From Zoroaster sp. YZ-2022 (Eukaryota; Echinodermata; Asteroidea; Forcipulatida; Zoroasteridae): 64,000 bases of DNA. The stretch is taken from contig CM055816.1 of the NCBI GenBank assembly GCA_029582265.1, positions 28,564,366 through 28,628,365 of the forward strand, read 5' to 3'. The notes below the pieces were generated by a model. That model was not told where the DNA came from and made no database searches. It saw only the letters and a program-made list of their open reading frames with translations. A program made the position numbers and the translations under genes. This document shows positions 1-12,945 of the stretch, one piece after another; the stretch's first letter is position 1, and every line of letters begins with the position of its first letter.

Positions 1-503
1 AATGCAATTCGACTCTACGGCCGCCATGTTTTTTCATTGAAATAAACCAACAACAATAATAATTATTATTGGATTCTCTAATGCAATATCAGCGTTTTCA
101 GGAAAAAAGTTGCAAAGTATTGTAGCTCACGATGCAGTTGTGTGAGTAAGTTTTTAACTTCCCAACGCACCAACGACGATTCATTTATTTATTTGTTATT
201 TGTATTATTCTTTTTTTTGGTGGGGGGGAGGGGGAACTTTGGAAACCTTTCCCCGTCCCCGAGGCGCCAGTGGTCATCATTCTCCATCCATGCGTTCCGG
301 CCTGTTTCAGACCGGACGGATCTAGCACGAGACTAGATGAGCCGGTTGGTCTGCATACACATACAATGTAAACATGGTGTTTAGAATTTAACAACATTTC
401 TAAACACTTAGATTGTATTCACATGTTGAGCCTAAAACACGTTGAGATTGTGCTTTTCTTTGATGTGTGTTTGAATGCTAAATATCATATATGATGAACA
501 GGT
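1..503. other. no gene seen
   Basis: AT-rich DNA with short homopolymers near 209-233. I see no conserved protein, RNA gene or repeat structure here. The short open frames lack splice sites or recognisable residues. Confidence 0.5.
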
Positions 504-776
504 GTCAAAAATATATAGATTGGTGAAATTCTTGCGTCGGGAGATAAACAATTGATTTAATTTTGCCCTACACCGACGTGTGTATAGCACTGCATGCTCA
601 GTGCTTTCGGAGTGTCTGTGAAAAAACTACACAGGCGACTCGGGCGGGATTCGAAACCACGACCTCCTGCTTACTAGTGCAGACGTCTTAACCTCTCGAC
701 CACCGAGCTTGCCCGATGACGATTGGCCGGCCAGAATCCTATATAGCAGCGGGTTCCGCGACATATATATATATAT
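504..776 (-). mobile_element. tRNA-derived SINE, copy 1
   Basis: Read on the minus strand, this carries a tRNA-like head (about 640-715) with a B box of the form GGTTTCGAATCC and an anticodon-loop region CTAGTAA, as in tRNA-Thr(AGT). It is followed by a body containing the block GTCGGTGTAGGGCAAAA and a tail ending in TTCACCAATCT plus TA repeats. A second copy at 58175-58430 matches it closely in the head, body and tail. The anticodon loop is one base too long for a canonical tRNA, so this is a SINE and not a tRNA gene. Confidence 0.75.
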
Positions 777-778
777 AT

Positions 779-1425
<647 letters not shown>

Positions 1426-2002
1426 GTCAAAAAGCTAAACACGTGTAACATCATAGAGGATCTTTTCTCTTTGGTAACATGTACAGAGGATGGCACATGA
1501 CACATTCCTATTCCTAAACACGTTTATGTAGTCTACACACAAATAGGAAGAAATTTAATGTTCCCTCCCCGCTCCCACCCCCCCCCCCACTCCTCATGGA
1601 TGCGTTTTTTTCCCAGGACAAACGTGAGCAATTTTTGAAAAAAACAAGTTTATAAAATTGGGAATTTCATAGAAATTGGCCACGTTCATAATTCGTCCTG
1701 CATAAAAATACGCCTCCTGGATTCGAACATTGCATCATTCAGTTTGGTTCAGGTTTGCGTGTCATCATGAAGGAGTGAGAATCGATTCCAATCGATGGTA
1801 TTTTAGGACTTGAAAATAATCTTCATGCATATTGAATATCAAACCACGTGAAATTAATAATCAGCTGCTCAACCTCGTCCTCATTGATGTGCGTTACAAC
1901 CTTATTATATCCATACAATCATGTTACCAAAACACAAACATTTTGCTCGATAACACACGTACATGCTACGGACGAGGTTGACTTAACGTGCAAGGTTTCA
2001 AG

Positions 2003-2234
2003 ATGGCCGACAGTGGCAAGCCGAGCGCCGAGATCGGTAGTTCTTGGCCTAAATCATGGCAACTTGCGTTGGCTATCGGGGCTCCACTGGCAATTGGTGC
2101 AGCTGTTGGAGCTTACTTCTATCACAGGAGAAAATCTGACAGATTTAGCGAGGAGATAGTAGGCAGTGTAGGGGCAAAAGTAAAAAGTAACAATGCAGCG
2201 GGTGAAGACGATGGAGCAACTGACGACGGACAGG
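2003..2234 (+). CDS. TOMM70: TOMM70 (Tom70), first coding exon
   Basis: This is the amino-terminal exon of the mitochondrial import receptor Tom70, an outer-membrane TPR protein that takes chaperone-delivered preproteins and passes them to the TOM pore. The start chosen is the ATG at 2003 (AAGATGG context), inside a longer open frame. After a short polar leader comes WQLALAIGAPLAIGAAVGAY, a single membrane anchor. This closely matches the WQLALAVGAPL segment of vertebrate TOMM70, and it is followed by the expected basic stretch (HRRK) and an acidic, low-complexity linker. A splice donor, GG|GTAAAT, lies at 2235. The TPR exons should follow on the plus strand, but I could not find them in this window. 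They may lie beyond a long intron, in the 5844-6343 gap, or the exon may be an isolated copy. The identification rests on the anchor motif and is fairly secure. Confidence 0.75.
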
Positions 2235-2854
2235 GTAAATGCTTCGTTAATTTTATATAGGCCTAGGCCCTATATAATTATAAATATAGATCACATTTAA
2301 CACCTTCCTCCAAGTTTCAACTAACATTAACAATCATGAGTGCCTATCAAGTCACCCCTTACAAATTTTCTCCGGACAAATTCCCCCCTGCTGGTACAAA
2401 TTCGTCCCCGGAAAGAAAAATGTCACATGTGACTGCCACTTTTTCAGGGTTTTTTGGAATTTTTTTGCAACCACTACTAACCAGTTAGGCCTAAACCCCT
2501 TCAGAAAATAAAATTAAAGACAGTGGATATTTTGCCGGCACCGACTAACTTTTAGGGCACAATTGTCTAATACCCCGCAACTCACACAGTCCTTTTGTAG
2601 CCACGGCTACTGCTACAAATACTACGTCACGCTTGATCGGCTTTGTGTACTGTACTGCTGCGCTACTTGTTGTTCACAGCCAGCCTCTCGAACGATGAAC
2701 GACCCATAGGCGTTGTGTATTCATCCACGTCACACTTCGAGGTCGTGTAAGAACATTGGGGTCCGTTCAGTGCGTTGATTTTTTTTCACTGCTAAACCAT
2801 AGAAAACTACAAGGCCTGTTTTGCCACGGATTCGACAGGGATTCGACAGGGATT
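2235..2854 (+). other. probable TOMM70 intron 1, no other gene seen
   Basis: The DNA after the exon 1 donor has stop codons in all frames and no matching TPR exon. Nothing else is recognised in it. Confidence 0.4.
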
Positions 2855-3005
2855 ACATATTGCTTTGTTCGCATAAGTCATCATACATATTGCTTCGTTC
2901 TCATAAGTCATAATACATATTGCTTCGTTCTCATAAGTCATGAAACATATTGTTTCGTTCTCATAATTAAGTCATGATACATATTGCTTCGTTCTCATAA
3001 TTAAG
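2855..3005. repeat. minisatellite, about 32-36 bp unit
   Basis: Four to five imperfect direct repeats built on ACATATTGCTTCGTTCTCAT, with linkers differing by a few bases (AAGTCATCAT, AAGTCATAAT, AATTAAGTCATGAT). Confidence 0.8.
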
Positions 3006-3599
3006 TGACAGTGATGTGTCACGTGATAGTGTTCAATTCATAATGGAAATAAAGGCCGCCACATACAGCAGCCATCTTGATTGTGTTTGCAGCCTGTAAT
3101 TAGAAGTTCCAATTATATCACAATTTAATTAATTGCATATTTTTAACATGCTACTAAGTAATGTCATACATTTACTTTACATAATTCATGAATTACATTC
3201 TTCCCACTCTTTACATATTTTAGAACATGCGACTTTCCTATTCAAATCCCACATTTAATTAAGTCCGTCGGGAAAATATCTGACTTCTCCATGTTCTTCT
3301 AATCTCAGCCCTCGTAAGTTATACAAATAACATTCTACAAACCGAATATCATTATGTTGTTATTTCATACACCATCCATTGTTACAATGCAACGCAACCA
3401 TTAAATTAATATTGTTTTATGTTTATTAAAATGCTGTAATAAATTGCTTTCTTTACAACATAATTACATCCTCTTCTAAAACTGTCAATTTCTTTGTTTA
3501 AAATTACTTCATGTCGTCATGGCCCATAAAAACTTATAAATTATTATTACAACCTCCCATTCCTTTACAAGCAAACTGCTTCTACACACGTTTCAAATG

Positions 3600-4445
3600 G
3601 GCATATCACTGTACCTACAGTAGCCGCGTACCCACTGTACCACAGACACTTTGGACTTGCACTATTATTCCAATCACTCCATTGCTTTTTACACGCAAGC
3701 CTGCTTTTACACGTGTTTCATATTTAACAGTCGCTGTAGCCAAAGTAGCCGCGTAGCCACTTTACTACAGACACTTTGGACTTAGACCATTTTCCAATCC
3801 TCCCATTGCTTTTCAAGCAACACTGCTTTTACACGTGTTTCATATAGAACAATCAGTGTAGCCATAAGTAGCCGCGTAGCCACTGTACCACAGACACTTT
3901 GGACTTAGACCATTTTCCAATCCTCCCATTGCTTTTCCACGCAAGACTGCTTTTACACGTGTTTCATATAGAACAGTTAATGTAGCCAAAGTAGCCGCGT
4001 AGCCACTGTACCACATACACTTTGGACTTAGACTATTTTTCAATCCTCTCATTGCTTTTGCACGCAAGACTGCTTTTACACATTATCATAATGGATCAAT
4101 GACAGTAGCCAAAGTAGCCGCGTAGCCACTGTACCACAGACACTTTGGACTTGGACCATTTTCTAATCCTCCCATTGCTTTTGCACGCAAGACTGCTTTT
4201 ACACGTATTTCATATAGAACAATCACTGTAGGCAAAGTAGCCGCGTAGCCACTTTACTACAGACACTTTGGACTTGGACTATTTTCCAATCCTCCCATTG
4301 CTTTTACACGCAAGACTGCTTTTACACGTGTTTCATATAGAACAGTTAATGTAGCCAAAGTAGCCGCGTAGCCACTGTACCGGTTATACCACAGACACTT
4401 TGGACTTAGACTATTTTCCAATCCCCCATACTTTTGAACGCAACA
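3600..4445. repeat. minisatellite, about 122 bp unit, seven copies
   Basis: Each unit contains GTAGCCGCGTAGCCACT, then CAGACACTTTGGACTT, then CCTCCCATTGCTTTT, then ACTGCTTTTACACGTGTTTC. Copies start at roughly 3621, 3747, 3868, 3991, 4112, 4238 and 4361. Open frames reading through it on either strand are periodic by-products of the repeat. Confidence 0.85.
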
Positions 4446-4510
4446 ACGAATGTTCTTGCTGCCCTCAAGCGACACATAACAACCACGTCACCGACCATCC
4501 CCTCTGCAGG

Positions 4511-4614
4511 ATGGCTGATAGACTGGTCCCCTACATTAAACCGCACCATGAATTATCACATCAGTTCAAACAGAACGACCGACTGATTGCGTTCCGCAAA
4601 CTCCGTGTAGCCAG
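4511..4614 (+). CDS. candidate first coding exon, unrecognised
   Basis: The ATG at 4511 (AGGATGG context) opens 34 complete codons beginning MADRLVPYIKPHHELSHQFK and continuing to a donor-like CCAG|GTAATT at 4615. The product is hydrophilic, basic near its end and rich in His, and has no motif I can assign. It lies directly after the 122-bp minisatellite. It could be a genuine first exon, or a chance open frame of 35 residues. No downstream partner exon was identified. Confidence 0.3.
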
Positions 4615-5195
4615 GTAATTTTTGGGGTACTCCGAAAACGCGGGGCATTCTACAATTACTCCACTTTTAGTAAATGCTATTATAGGTATATGCGTATCCC
4701 ACGCATTGCCGCAAATCTTTTTGGCCACGGCCTCAATCTCGGGTTGAATCGCCGTGGCGAAGACACCGTGGAGATAGCGCTTTGTTACGTTTCGCTGAGG
4801 CCGTTCTTTTTGACGTACCCAGTAGCATTTTTTTCGAAGACGTAGGTCACATATTCTACTTCAACCTCGTTCTCGAATTTTCTGAATGCGGCATCTAGAA
4901 GTTTCCCAAAAAAAATCTCAAAATTTGGGTTCTCTCTTGCTCATCAAAACTATCGACGATTTACCAAAAGTTGAGTAAAATACCTTATCAAACCACAAAA
5001 ATAATTTTTCTATACTTGTTTTCTACCTCTTGACCAATTTTGACGGCGATTGGACGATTCCCAGTTATGTTTTTGGATTCCCAAACATCGATGTCAACCA
5101 AAGATTGTATTGCGCCACGTTCAGCGCGCGATAGACCTGCTTTCGCTGGAATTCGCGGTCTCCCATATAATGCAGAACCTCAAAAGAAGCTGCCC

Positions 5196-5430
5196 TTTTT
5201 TGGCTTTGAGAAAGTTCCGTTGTCCCTAAATATATTTTCCTACATTATCTCGCCGGTAACGCCCAGCACTGTAATTGATGAAAATAATAAAGATGATGAG
5301 CAATTTTTTTCTGGAAAAGGCGTGAGAATTGATTTGTTTATTTTGTGTGGTTTGAAAAAGTTCTGTTGTCTGATATTTTCCCACATGTTCTTGCCGGTAA
5401 CGCCCGGCGCTGTAATTGATTAAAATAAAA
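5196..5430. repeat. two-copy tandem duplication, about 145 bp
   Basis: Two diverged copies share GAAAAAGTTC, TATTTTCC, GCCGGTAACGCCC and CTGTAATTGAT, followed by ATGAGCAATT. The first copy covers about 5210-5330 and the second about 5350-5430. Confidence 0.65.
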
Positions 5431-5843
5431 ACATGAGCAATTAAAAATACGCTTGGAGAAAGGCGTGACCTCCCCCACTAAATCCGCCGATGAAAGGATG
5501 CCTGAATCGGATATCCATGTGCATACACAAAACGGGGGTGAAATTTAATGTCATTTCAGTTTCCCTCATTTTTCGTGTAAAATTTTCCCTGGTCTTTGAA
5601 AAAAAAATACCCAAATAAAATCTCAACTCCGAAAAAGCCTTTCCAGAGAATGATTGATAGCGGCATTGTTCAAATTGATACAATGCATCTCTTGTTTGTT
5701 ACAAAGTATCTATTTCGGGTTCAGCTAAAGGCCACCGGAATTTGAGGATGTGCCACCGGTATTAAAATTGAGTGTTCTTTGCCGAAGAATAGCGATGATA
5801 TCTCAACCAATGAAATGAGCCGCTTCCCGGCAAAAAAACGCCA

Positions 5844-6343
5844 NNNNNNNNNNNNNNNNNNNNNNNNNNNNNNNNNNNNNNNNNNNNNNNNNNNNNNNNN
5901 NNNNNNNNNNNNNNNNNNNNNNNNNNNNNNNNNNNNNNNNNNNNNNNNNNNNNNNNNNNNNNNNNNNNNNNNNNNNNNNNNNNNNNNNNNNNNNNNNNNN
6001 NNNNNNNNNNNNNNNNNNNNNNNNNNNNNNNNNNNNNNNNNNNNNNNNNNNNNNNNNNNNNNNNNNNNNNNNNNNNNNNNNNNNNNNNNNNNNNNNNNNN
6101 NNNNNNNNNNNNNNNNNNNNNNNNNNNNNNNNNNNNNNNNNNNNNNNNNNNNNNNNNNNNNNNNNNNNNNNNNNNNNNNNNNNNNNNNNNNNNNNNNNNN
6201 NNNNNNNNNNNNNNNNNNNNNNNNNNNNNNNNNNNNNNNNNNNNNNNNNNNNNNNNNNNNNNNNNNNNNNNNNNNNNNNNNNNNNNNNNNNNNNNNNNNN
6301 NNNNNNNNNNNNNNNNNNNNNNNNNNNNNNNNNNNNNNNNNNN
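5844..6343. other. assembly gap, exactly 500 N
   Basis: A run of 500 N. The round length indicates a placeholder of unknown true size. Open frames crossing it are meaningless. Confidence 0.99.
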
Positions 6344-7399
6344 CAAACCCAAAAGACTTGAACAAAAAGTGTTTGAATCCAAGCTGATTGGAGGGAATAT
6401 GGTAAAGGTAATCAATACTTGGGATGTGTCACTGATGAGGTACAGTGCAGGCTTTGTTGAAATGTGACATCAAAAGCTGAGATTCGCACACTGAATACAT
6501 TTCAACTTGTGCATTCATCGCGAAATTATGATGTCAAATCTGCTTCGTAATCATGTGAAGTTTAAACTGTCCTTTAGGCCAATCTAGATGTTGCTGACAG
6601 GAAAAATGAAGAAATTGATGACGATGCAAGGCATGTGATATTCACGGTAAAATGTCAGCAGACTATCTACTCAGGACAGAGGGCAGAAGAGGGTTACTGA
6701 GTGTAGTAGGTAGTGTTAACATCAAGAGAAGGAGTTTGCAGTGTCACGTTAGCAGTACTCAGGAAAAGTACTTGGGTTACGCACAAATACATGAAGGCAG
6801 ATGAGTTAGGTACAAAAGAGTACAAGAATAAAAGGAAAGAGGAAATAACAGAGGAAAAATTCCATGATATCTCACTACTTAAACTTTGTTGTTTGCTTTT
6901 TAATTTGTGGATTTTCATTGCATGTCATTGTACCCAGCATCTCAATAAATAGACCACACCGAACGAAGGTTCTCATTCGAGAAATCACGGCATGGGAAAC
7001 TCTTGAATGAATATCCATTCATCTCTTTTACTACATGTAGCTGAACCATACTTCAAACATGTTTTTTTTATTTGCACCTGATCAGCCATGTCAGACGAAA
7101 TGTATGTACAGTGTAGTGTACAAATTATCGCATCTTGACTTACATGTACCTGGGTGCAGACACAGCATTACCCCTGAATTACCCAAAAATAGTTTAGTGG
7201 TATTTGTGCCGTCGCAATTAGTTGAAAAGTTAAAAAACAGCGATTATGATTAGCAATTACTATTTGTGAATAATCGAACTATTCGCCCAGGCCTACATGT
7301 ACATGTACCTGTGATAGTGGGAGTTTAAGGTACAAGGCCTGAAGAAACATCTTCAAGAGATAGGAACATCTGTGAGAGTGGAATGGGACCGTACTCAAG
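6344..7399. other. no gene seen
   Basis: AT-rich non-coding DNA with scattered ATGTAC words near 7040-7320. The words ATTCGCCCAGGCCTAC at 7281 recur at 9541, so part of this is an old dispersed repeat. No exon is supported. Confidence 0.5.
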
Positions 7400-7661
7400 T
7401 TCCCTCAGCCTTATGTTCCCTCAGCCCTATGTTCCCTCAGCCCTATGTTCCCTCATCCCAAAATAGACCCTATGTTCCCTCAGCCCTATGTTCCCTCATC
7501 CCAAAATAGACCCTATGTTCCCCTATTTTGGGATGAGGAACATAAGTTAGCTATAAGGGAATGGTATAAGTTGAGGAACATAAAACTAATTGGATTTTAA
7601 AAAAATGTTAGGCATTGAGGGAACATAGGGCTGAGGGAACATAGGGCTGAGGGAACATAGG
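7400..7661. repeat. foldback of GTTCCCTCAGCCCTAT minisatellite
   Basis: The left arm is a tandem of GTTCCCTCAGCCCTAT (16 bp), interleaved with two copies of CATCCCAAAATAGACC. The right arm contains the complements, including CTATTTTGGGATGAGG and repeated GGGCTGAGGGAACATA. The turn lies near 7520. The result is a palindromic array of about 260 bp with no coding content. Confidence 0.8.
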
Positions 7662-10600
7662 CATGACCCCAGTGGAATTACTACAAAAGGGACATTCTTA
7701 GGGACAGCAAGGATCCGGTGAAAGACACTCGAGATCTACATGTATTAGGCTACGGGACATACTCGTAAGTAGCTTTACTTGAAGCGTAACCACGAGAAAG
7801 GAAAACAAGGTCTTTCTTTTTCATGCTGTGCCAAAGCAAAATTATAAATAGTTCCCTTGTACAAATTCCACCAACATGTAGATCTTTAGAGGCACTTCTA
7901 GGACACCAAAGCAGAGCTAGTGAAAAACAACATTATTGAATGGTAAATTCGAACAGATGGGAGTTTTAAATTCTTCTAAAATGATGTAAAAGTGCTCTTG
8001 AGTATACATGTATGCTGGTGGGTAATTTGTTTCAGAGTTAATTTTACTACACTTAAGTGGGTTATAATTGGGAGGAAACAATCAATACTGAACTTCAAAA
8101 ACCAGGTTGGAAAATAGTACAAAACTGCATGACTGTTGACAGTATAACAGATCATTTAATAAAGCTTATCCACGGAAGTACATGTATGCTCAAAATCCAA
8201 TAATTCATAAGTTAGTTGTACATGTAGGAGTGTCTCAGACAAACAGACCAGACAAACAGCTTTTTGTTGTTGTATTACACATGTACATGTATTTACTTTC
8301 AATGAATGTCACTCACTTTTTTTGTGGAGATAAAACATCCTCTGCATTAGGTATAGTGATATCTGCAGACACTACAGATGAGTTGATAGTATCATTAGGG
8401 TCATAAGGAGCTGTATCTGCCATGATGAGCTTATTGGATGATCTACAGTGTATCTGTAAATGATTAACAAATAAAATCTTGTGTATATGTACTTGTTCAG
8501 TGGTACACAAATATACAGAAAAAATACTACTAATAGGTAAGGTCAAAAGTATCACCCGACAATTTCCAGAATTTTTTGATAAATCGGAACATTGCTTATT
8601 TCCTTTACAAATATTTTGAAATGAGTTGTTTCACAAAACATTTTATCAGATGCTGGTTTGCCTGAATTAATTTATGAAGGACCCACCAGTCTATAAAATC
8701 ATTTCAGGAAATGTTTACTGTAAAACCATGTTTCTGACAAGCATTTACATAAAATCCTTTTCTGAAGTAAATAGCAATGTTCTGATAAGACAGCAGTGCT
8801 CAAAGGAAGGTATTGGCTGTTGTCACAGTGCAGGCTTACTGGTACTGTATGTTTCCCCCATCCCATATCTATTACTGGCCCGATAAATTCAGTTCATGCC
8901 ACACAACCATATACACACTGCATTTGCCGGTGTGCTCTCACCAGACAGGGCCCATAAATGTACACGGTATTGTGAGAGCAATGACCAAGTCATGGGTATG
9001 GTTGCGAATTGCAACCTTGTACACAATCGGTCGGTCAAAGAACAGGTTTGATCCAACTGTAATTCGACAGTTGAAGTGTTTCTATACATCTTTGAATCAA
9101 GATATTTAACTAACCTGTGAATGTGTCAGCTTATTACATGTATGTTGCTTATTTCTGTGTATTGTACAAGAAAAAAACAAGATCATGCAAATTTTTCATT
9201 CAGCAAACACGAACTGGAATTTTGATGGAATTAAGACATTAATTTGATTTGGAAATATTTCATTAATTTTATTTAAATGATAGCACCTGAGCTCCAGACT
9301 GAAATATTTCAAGGGATGTTTGATTTTATATTCACCCAAGAACAGTTAAGTCAATCTGATTGGACGAAACATGGGTCATATTACGGGCGATAAAGAACCC
9401 CACCTTCGACTGAACAAACAATGAATATTAATATTGAGGCGTATCTGTCTATGTGAAATGTTTGTTCAACTACATGTATGTAGTTCATTAATCATAAAAA
9501 GTTGCTGCTCGATTTATCAAATACATGTAGTATTTTCATTATTCGCCCAGGCCTACTGACAATACATGTACAGTACATAAAAGTCTGACTTGTTATTATG
9601 ACACAGAACTACACACATGTACACTATGTTACTGTACATACATGTACTGTACATGTTATCTTACTGTCATTTATTCAGCAGTTATTAAGACAACTTGTCT
9701 GAAATGTACATCAAGTGAGTCCAACAAATTTGTCAACATGTACATAGTATGTTGACTTGTCTTATAATGCTTTTTGTACAGGTTTTAAAGTACACTGTAC
9801 ATGTATTATCACATTGTATGATGTACAAACCTCAATTATCAGTGCACCAACAATGTAAATGTACAAATCTTGGTACAAGTAAGATAGTTGCTGTGTACAT
9901 CAGATAGTGTGCCAGCCTGCTATAATCCAGTCCACAAGCATGGTTTGACTAAGTTCTTGATGCCACTCGATCACTAGTTTTTAGAACACAACAGGATGCG
10001 AACTAGATGCAACTTGGCTACAGTACTTGTGTTAAGTACGTACATGTACTGTACATCTCGCGCATGCGGAAAGTCACCCAAGATACGCTGCTTCTTTTCG
10101 AGACCTTACGCATCAGTCTGTGGAATAAAACATCATGATCAATGGCCCAGCTCATCCTGCTCCTTACAAATCCCATCCACCTATTACTTCCACCCCCCAC
10201 TGTAAATGTTAACACCGAAAAATGCTTCCACTGCAAATACAGATTGCAGTTGTTTGAAATGATTTTTTAATGTTTATGGTCAAAAAAAGTATATTTTCCC
10301 ATACAGCTAAACTGATATCATGCACTCTCCTGGAATAAATGGAATGGCCAAATCGAAGGGATGACAAGACAAGACATTCTACCTTAGGAATCAAATAATG
10401 CAAGATCCACTTATTTTCAATAATTGTGATCATAAGCTTTTTATTCAATTTTGTTTTATGATTTAAAAATATAATTTGATTTGATTTAGCTTTTTATTAT
10501 TTTTTTTAAGGAATATTAATTATTTTTTTTTAATTGGTCTCAACTTTATTGATGGACATTATTGGGGTGTGAACACCTACGCCATCTCCCATATTAGGGT

Positions 10601-11223
10601 GCAGCGGGAAGAACAAATAGAAAATGATGATTTTTGCATAGCAATAGGGGTTCATTTACATAGGCTTGTGGGGGTGGAATATGTGTTCAGATCAGAGCAG
10701 AATGTTAAGGAGTGTGTTAGCATCGAAGTTGAGCGATACATGTAGCTCAAAAAAGTAAAGTAGGCAAGGGTATAGGAATACCTGGGTGCCTTGGCGTTAG
10801 CCGATTATCTGCAGCGATAGCTGGTTAGTTTTGAGTGAGAATAAAAAAAAACTGAGATCTGTGAGAAAACAGAATGCCTGATCAAATTCCACCAGGAAAG
10901 TATTCCCGTCAGTTTCATCTCCAGGGAGCCAGTTGTAGGAAAGATTTCTCCATTTAAAATGTAAGTTTTGATACTGTGATTTATTTAATGTCCTTGATTT
11001 TATTGCATGATTGTGAACCCAACTACAGAGGAGTTGATGAAATAGGTAATACTTAGTCACAGAATTCTGGTTATACGCTCTGGATTCTGGAATACTATTT
11101 TCATGTACATGTACATGTAGGTACAGTACACACGTGCATACATCTGCAAATTAATGAATGTTCTTTTGCACTCCAAACTGCCTTATTGTGTATAAAGCCA
11201 AGAGATATTTAAATGATGGGGGT
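7662..11223. other. largely non-coding, ATGTAC-rich DNA
   Basis: Apart from one weak exon candidate (8317-8453), I see no gene. Words such as TACATGTAC, ATGTACAGTAC and ACATGTA recur dozens of times, densest at 9440-9830. A segment at 10797-11060 stays open on the minus strand and has a non-random look, but its splice signals are unconvincing. Confidence 0.45.
8317..8453 (-). CDS. candidate 5' coding exon, unrecognised
   Basis: On the minus strand an acceptor (TTTACAG) is followed by an ATG at 8423 and an open frame starting MADTAPYDPNDTINSSVV. It runs 35 codons to a consensus donor, AAAA|GTGAGT, at 8316. The product is acidic, rich in Ser, Thr and Asn, with no domain I recognise. The two splice signals in the right places are the main support. 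Downstream exons, which should lie to the left, were not found. Confidence 0.3.
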
Positions 11224-12945
11224 GGGCAATTCCATGATAAAGTGGACATGATCTTCAAAAATTCAAATCTGAATTTAAAGGCAATCACTCATCTTATTTT
11301 GTTGTTTATACCTCAAAGTTTGTAGAACAAGTGAAAATTCTTCATTTCTATTTGTATCTTTTGAGAAATGATCATTTGAAGTAGAATGATGTGCAGACTC
11401 AAATATTTTTTCAAAAAATGTGTTGATTTGGTATTTGTCCTCTTTGTTAATTGATAGGTGATAGCCCATTGAAATTTTGATTTGCTAAATGCATATGGCA
11501 CCAACACTTATATTTAAAAAAAACTTTATGCATATCTAGTCACGTAAAGTTTTCAGAAAGCAGGATATCAGACACTTGAGGGAACGTGAGTAACCAAAAA
11601 CATTTAAAAAAATTATAGTTGAACTTTTCTTTTGATTCAAAATCTGACAACTGGAATTTTCTTCCTACTCATGATCTCAAATATGAAAACAGTTTAATAA
11701 ATTATCTTTATACAAACACTTTAAGAATACGAGGGAATGAAAATGGTAACGTACATGTAACTATGTAACGTGAGTAACCGGTTTTGTAACATGAGTAACC
11801 ATGATAATCGTGTCAATAAAGTGGTAAACATAAGTTTTACATGTATATGAATGAATGAAAGTGTGGTAATGACTGGGTGAATATCATTTTACAATATGAA
11901 GGCTAGTTTTAAGGAATTTACCCATCATGCATTGCACTTATGTCCATTTATACGTACACGTACATGTATGTACACACGTCTATTAACACAGATCTACGGT
12001 GTATGCACCTGCAGTTGCTTATAACCGTGGCCACTTCAAATGTTCCATGAAGCTTTAGGAAATGGACATGAAGCAATCTGAGAACAATTTTTTTAATTCT
12101 TGGACTGTGTTAATCAACTCTGATTTCCAAGTACATTTACTTAGTTGCACTGTTGCAGTAACCGACATGGATGCAGTTTATAACTATAAAACAGAGATTG
12201 ACTTGTTTCCAACAATTTATGGATTTGAACTGAAAAAGTAAATAAGTTTACTTTTAAATAAGTTTACTTTGTTAATTGTTTCCAGTAGACAAAGGAAGTG
12301 GAACAATTCTTGTTTGAGAAATTGAAAGGAAATAATCTTCACTTGACTACATTGCAACATTTTGCATTGTTAGTGTTATGTAATTAATCTAAAAGTGAAA
12401 AACTAACTAATTTTTGGGGCCATAATTGACATAAAAAGTAAGCATTATAAGCTAGAATTGTTTGATAAATACATTTAAGCTAAACTTTAGTGAGCACCAT
12501 TGTGGATTTATGGTCTTCTATTAACATGGGGACAAATTGTAACATGAGTAACCGTAACGTGAGTAACCATTTATTTTGTCAATTCCCTGAAAATCTTCAA
12601 TAAAATATTTTGTTCACACCAAGTGTACAACTACATGTAGGTAAGGTAAATCAACCATATAACACTTAGTTCCAAGAATACTTGGTATGAGGACACTTTT
12701 TGAATAAAGCCAGTTGACGCTTTATGCATGTCTGAAAAATGTTACGTGAGTAACCAGCGCTTTTTCTGATATGTAGGGTACCTATAACAATTTGTTTAAA
12801 TTATTATTTTGTGCTGAGTAAGGTCTGGGTATAATGCAACTACTGTGAAAAAACTGATGAGTGAAATTTATAAGTAAGGAAATTATGGTATTAAGAGTAG
12901 GCCCAATACCTACAAAATGTAACGTGAGTAACCGTGGAATTGCCC
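11224..12945. mobile_element. iteron-bearing DNA transposon, copy 1
   Basis: Inverted ends GGGCAATTCCA and TGGAATTGCCC enclose 1722 bp, with GGGT directly outside each end as a possible 4-bp target duplication. The inside has no open frame, but seven 15-bp iterons of the form GTAACGTGAGTAACC all point the same way, starting at about 11581, 11765, 11786, 12539, 12554, 12741 and 12919. The last one abuts the right inverted repeat. The first 28 bases match those of the copy at 13772. The superfamily is unknown. Confidence 0.7.

Noticed and set aside
640..715. Functional tRNA-Thr gene
   Set aside because: The anticodon loop is too long, acceptor pairing is imperfect, and the unit is repeated with a SINE body.
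1848..2159. Alternative frame overlapping TOMM70 exon 1
   Set aside because: The overlapping frame with the membrane anchor and donor matches a known protein; this one matches nothing.
5721..6415. Open frames of about 200 codons across 5844-6343
   Set aside because: They consist almost entirely of N. The same applies to 48743-49397.
10797..11060. Minus-strand open frame with WRNLSYNWLPGDETDGNTFL
   Set aside because: Protein-like composition, but no clear acceptor, donor or family, so it is not listed as an exon.
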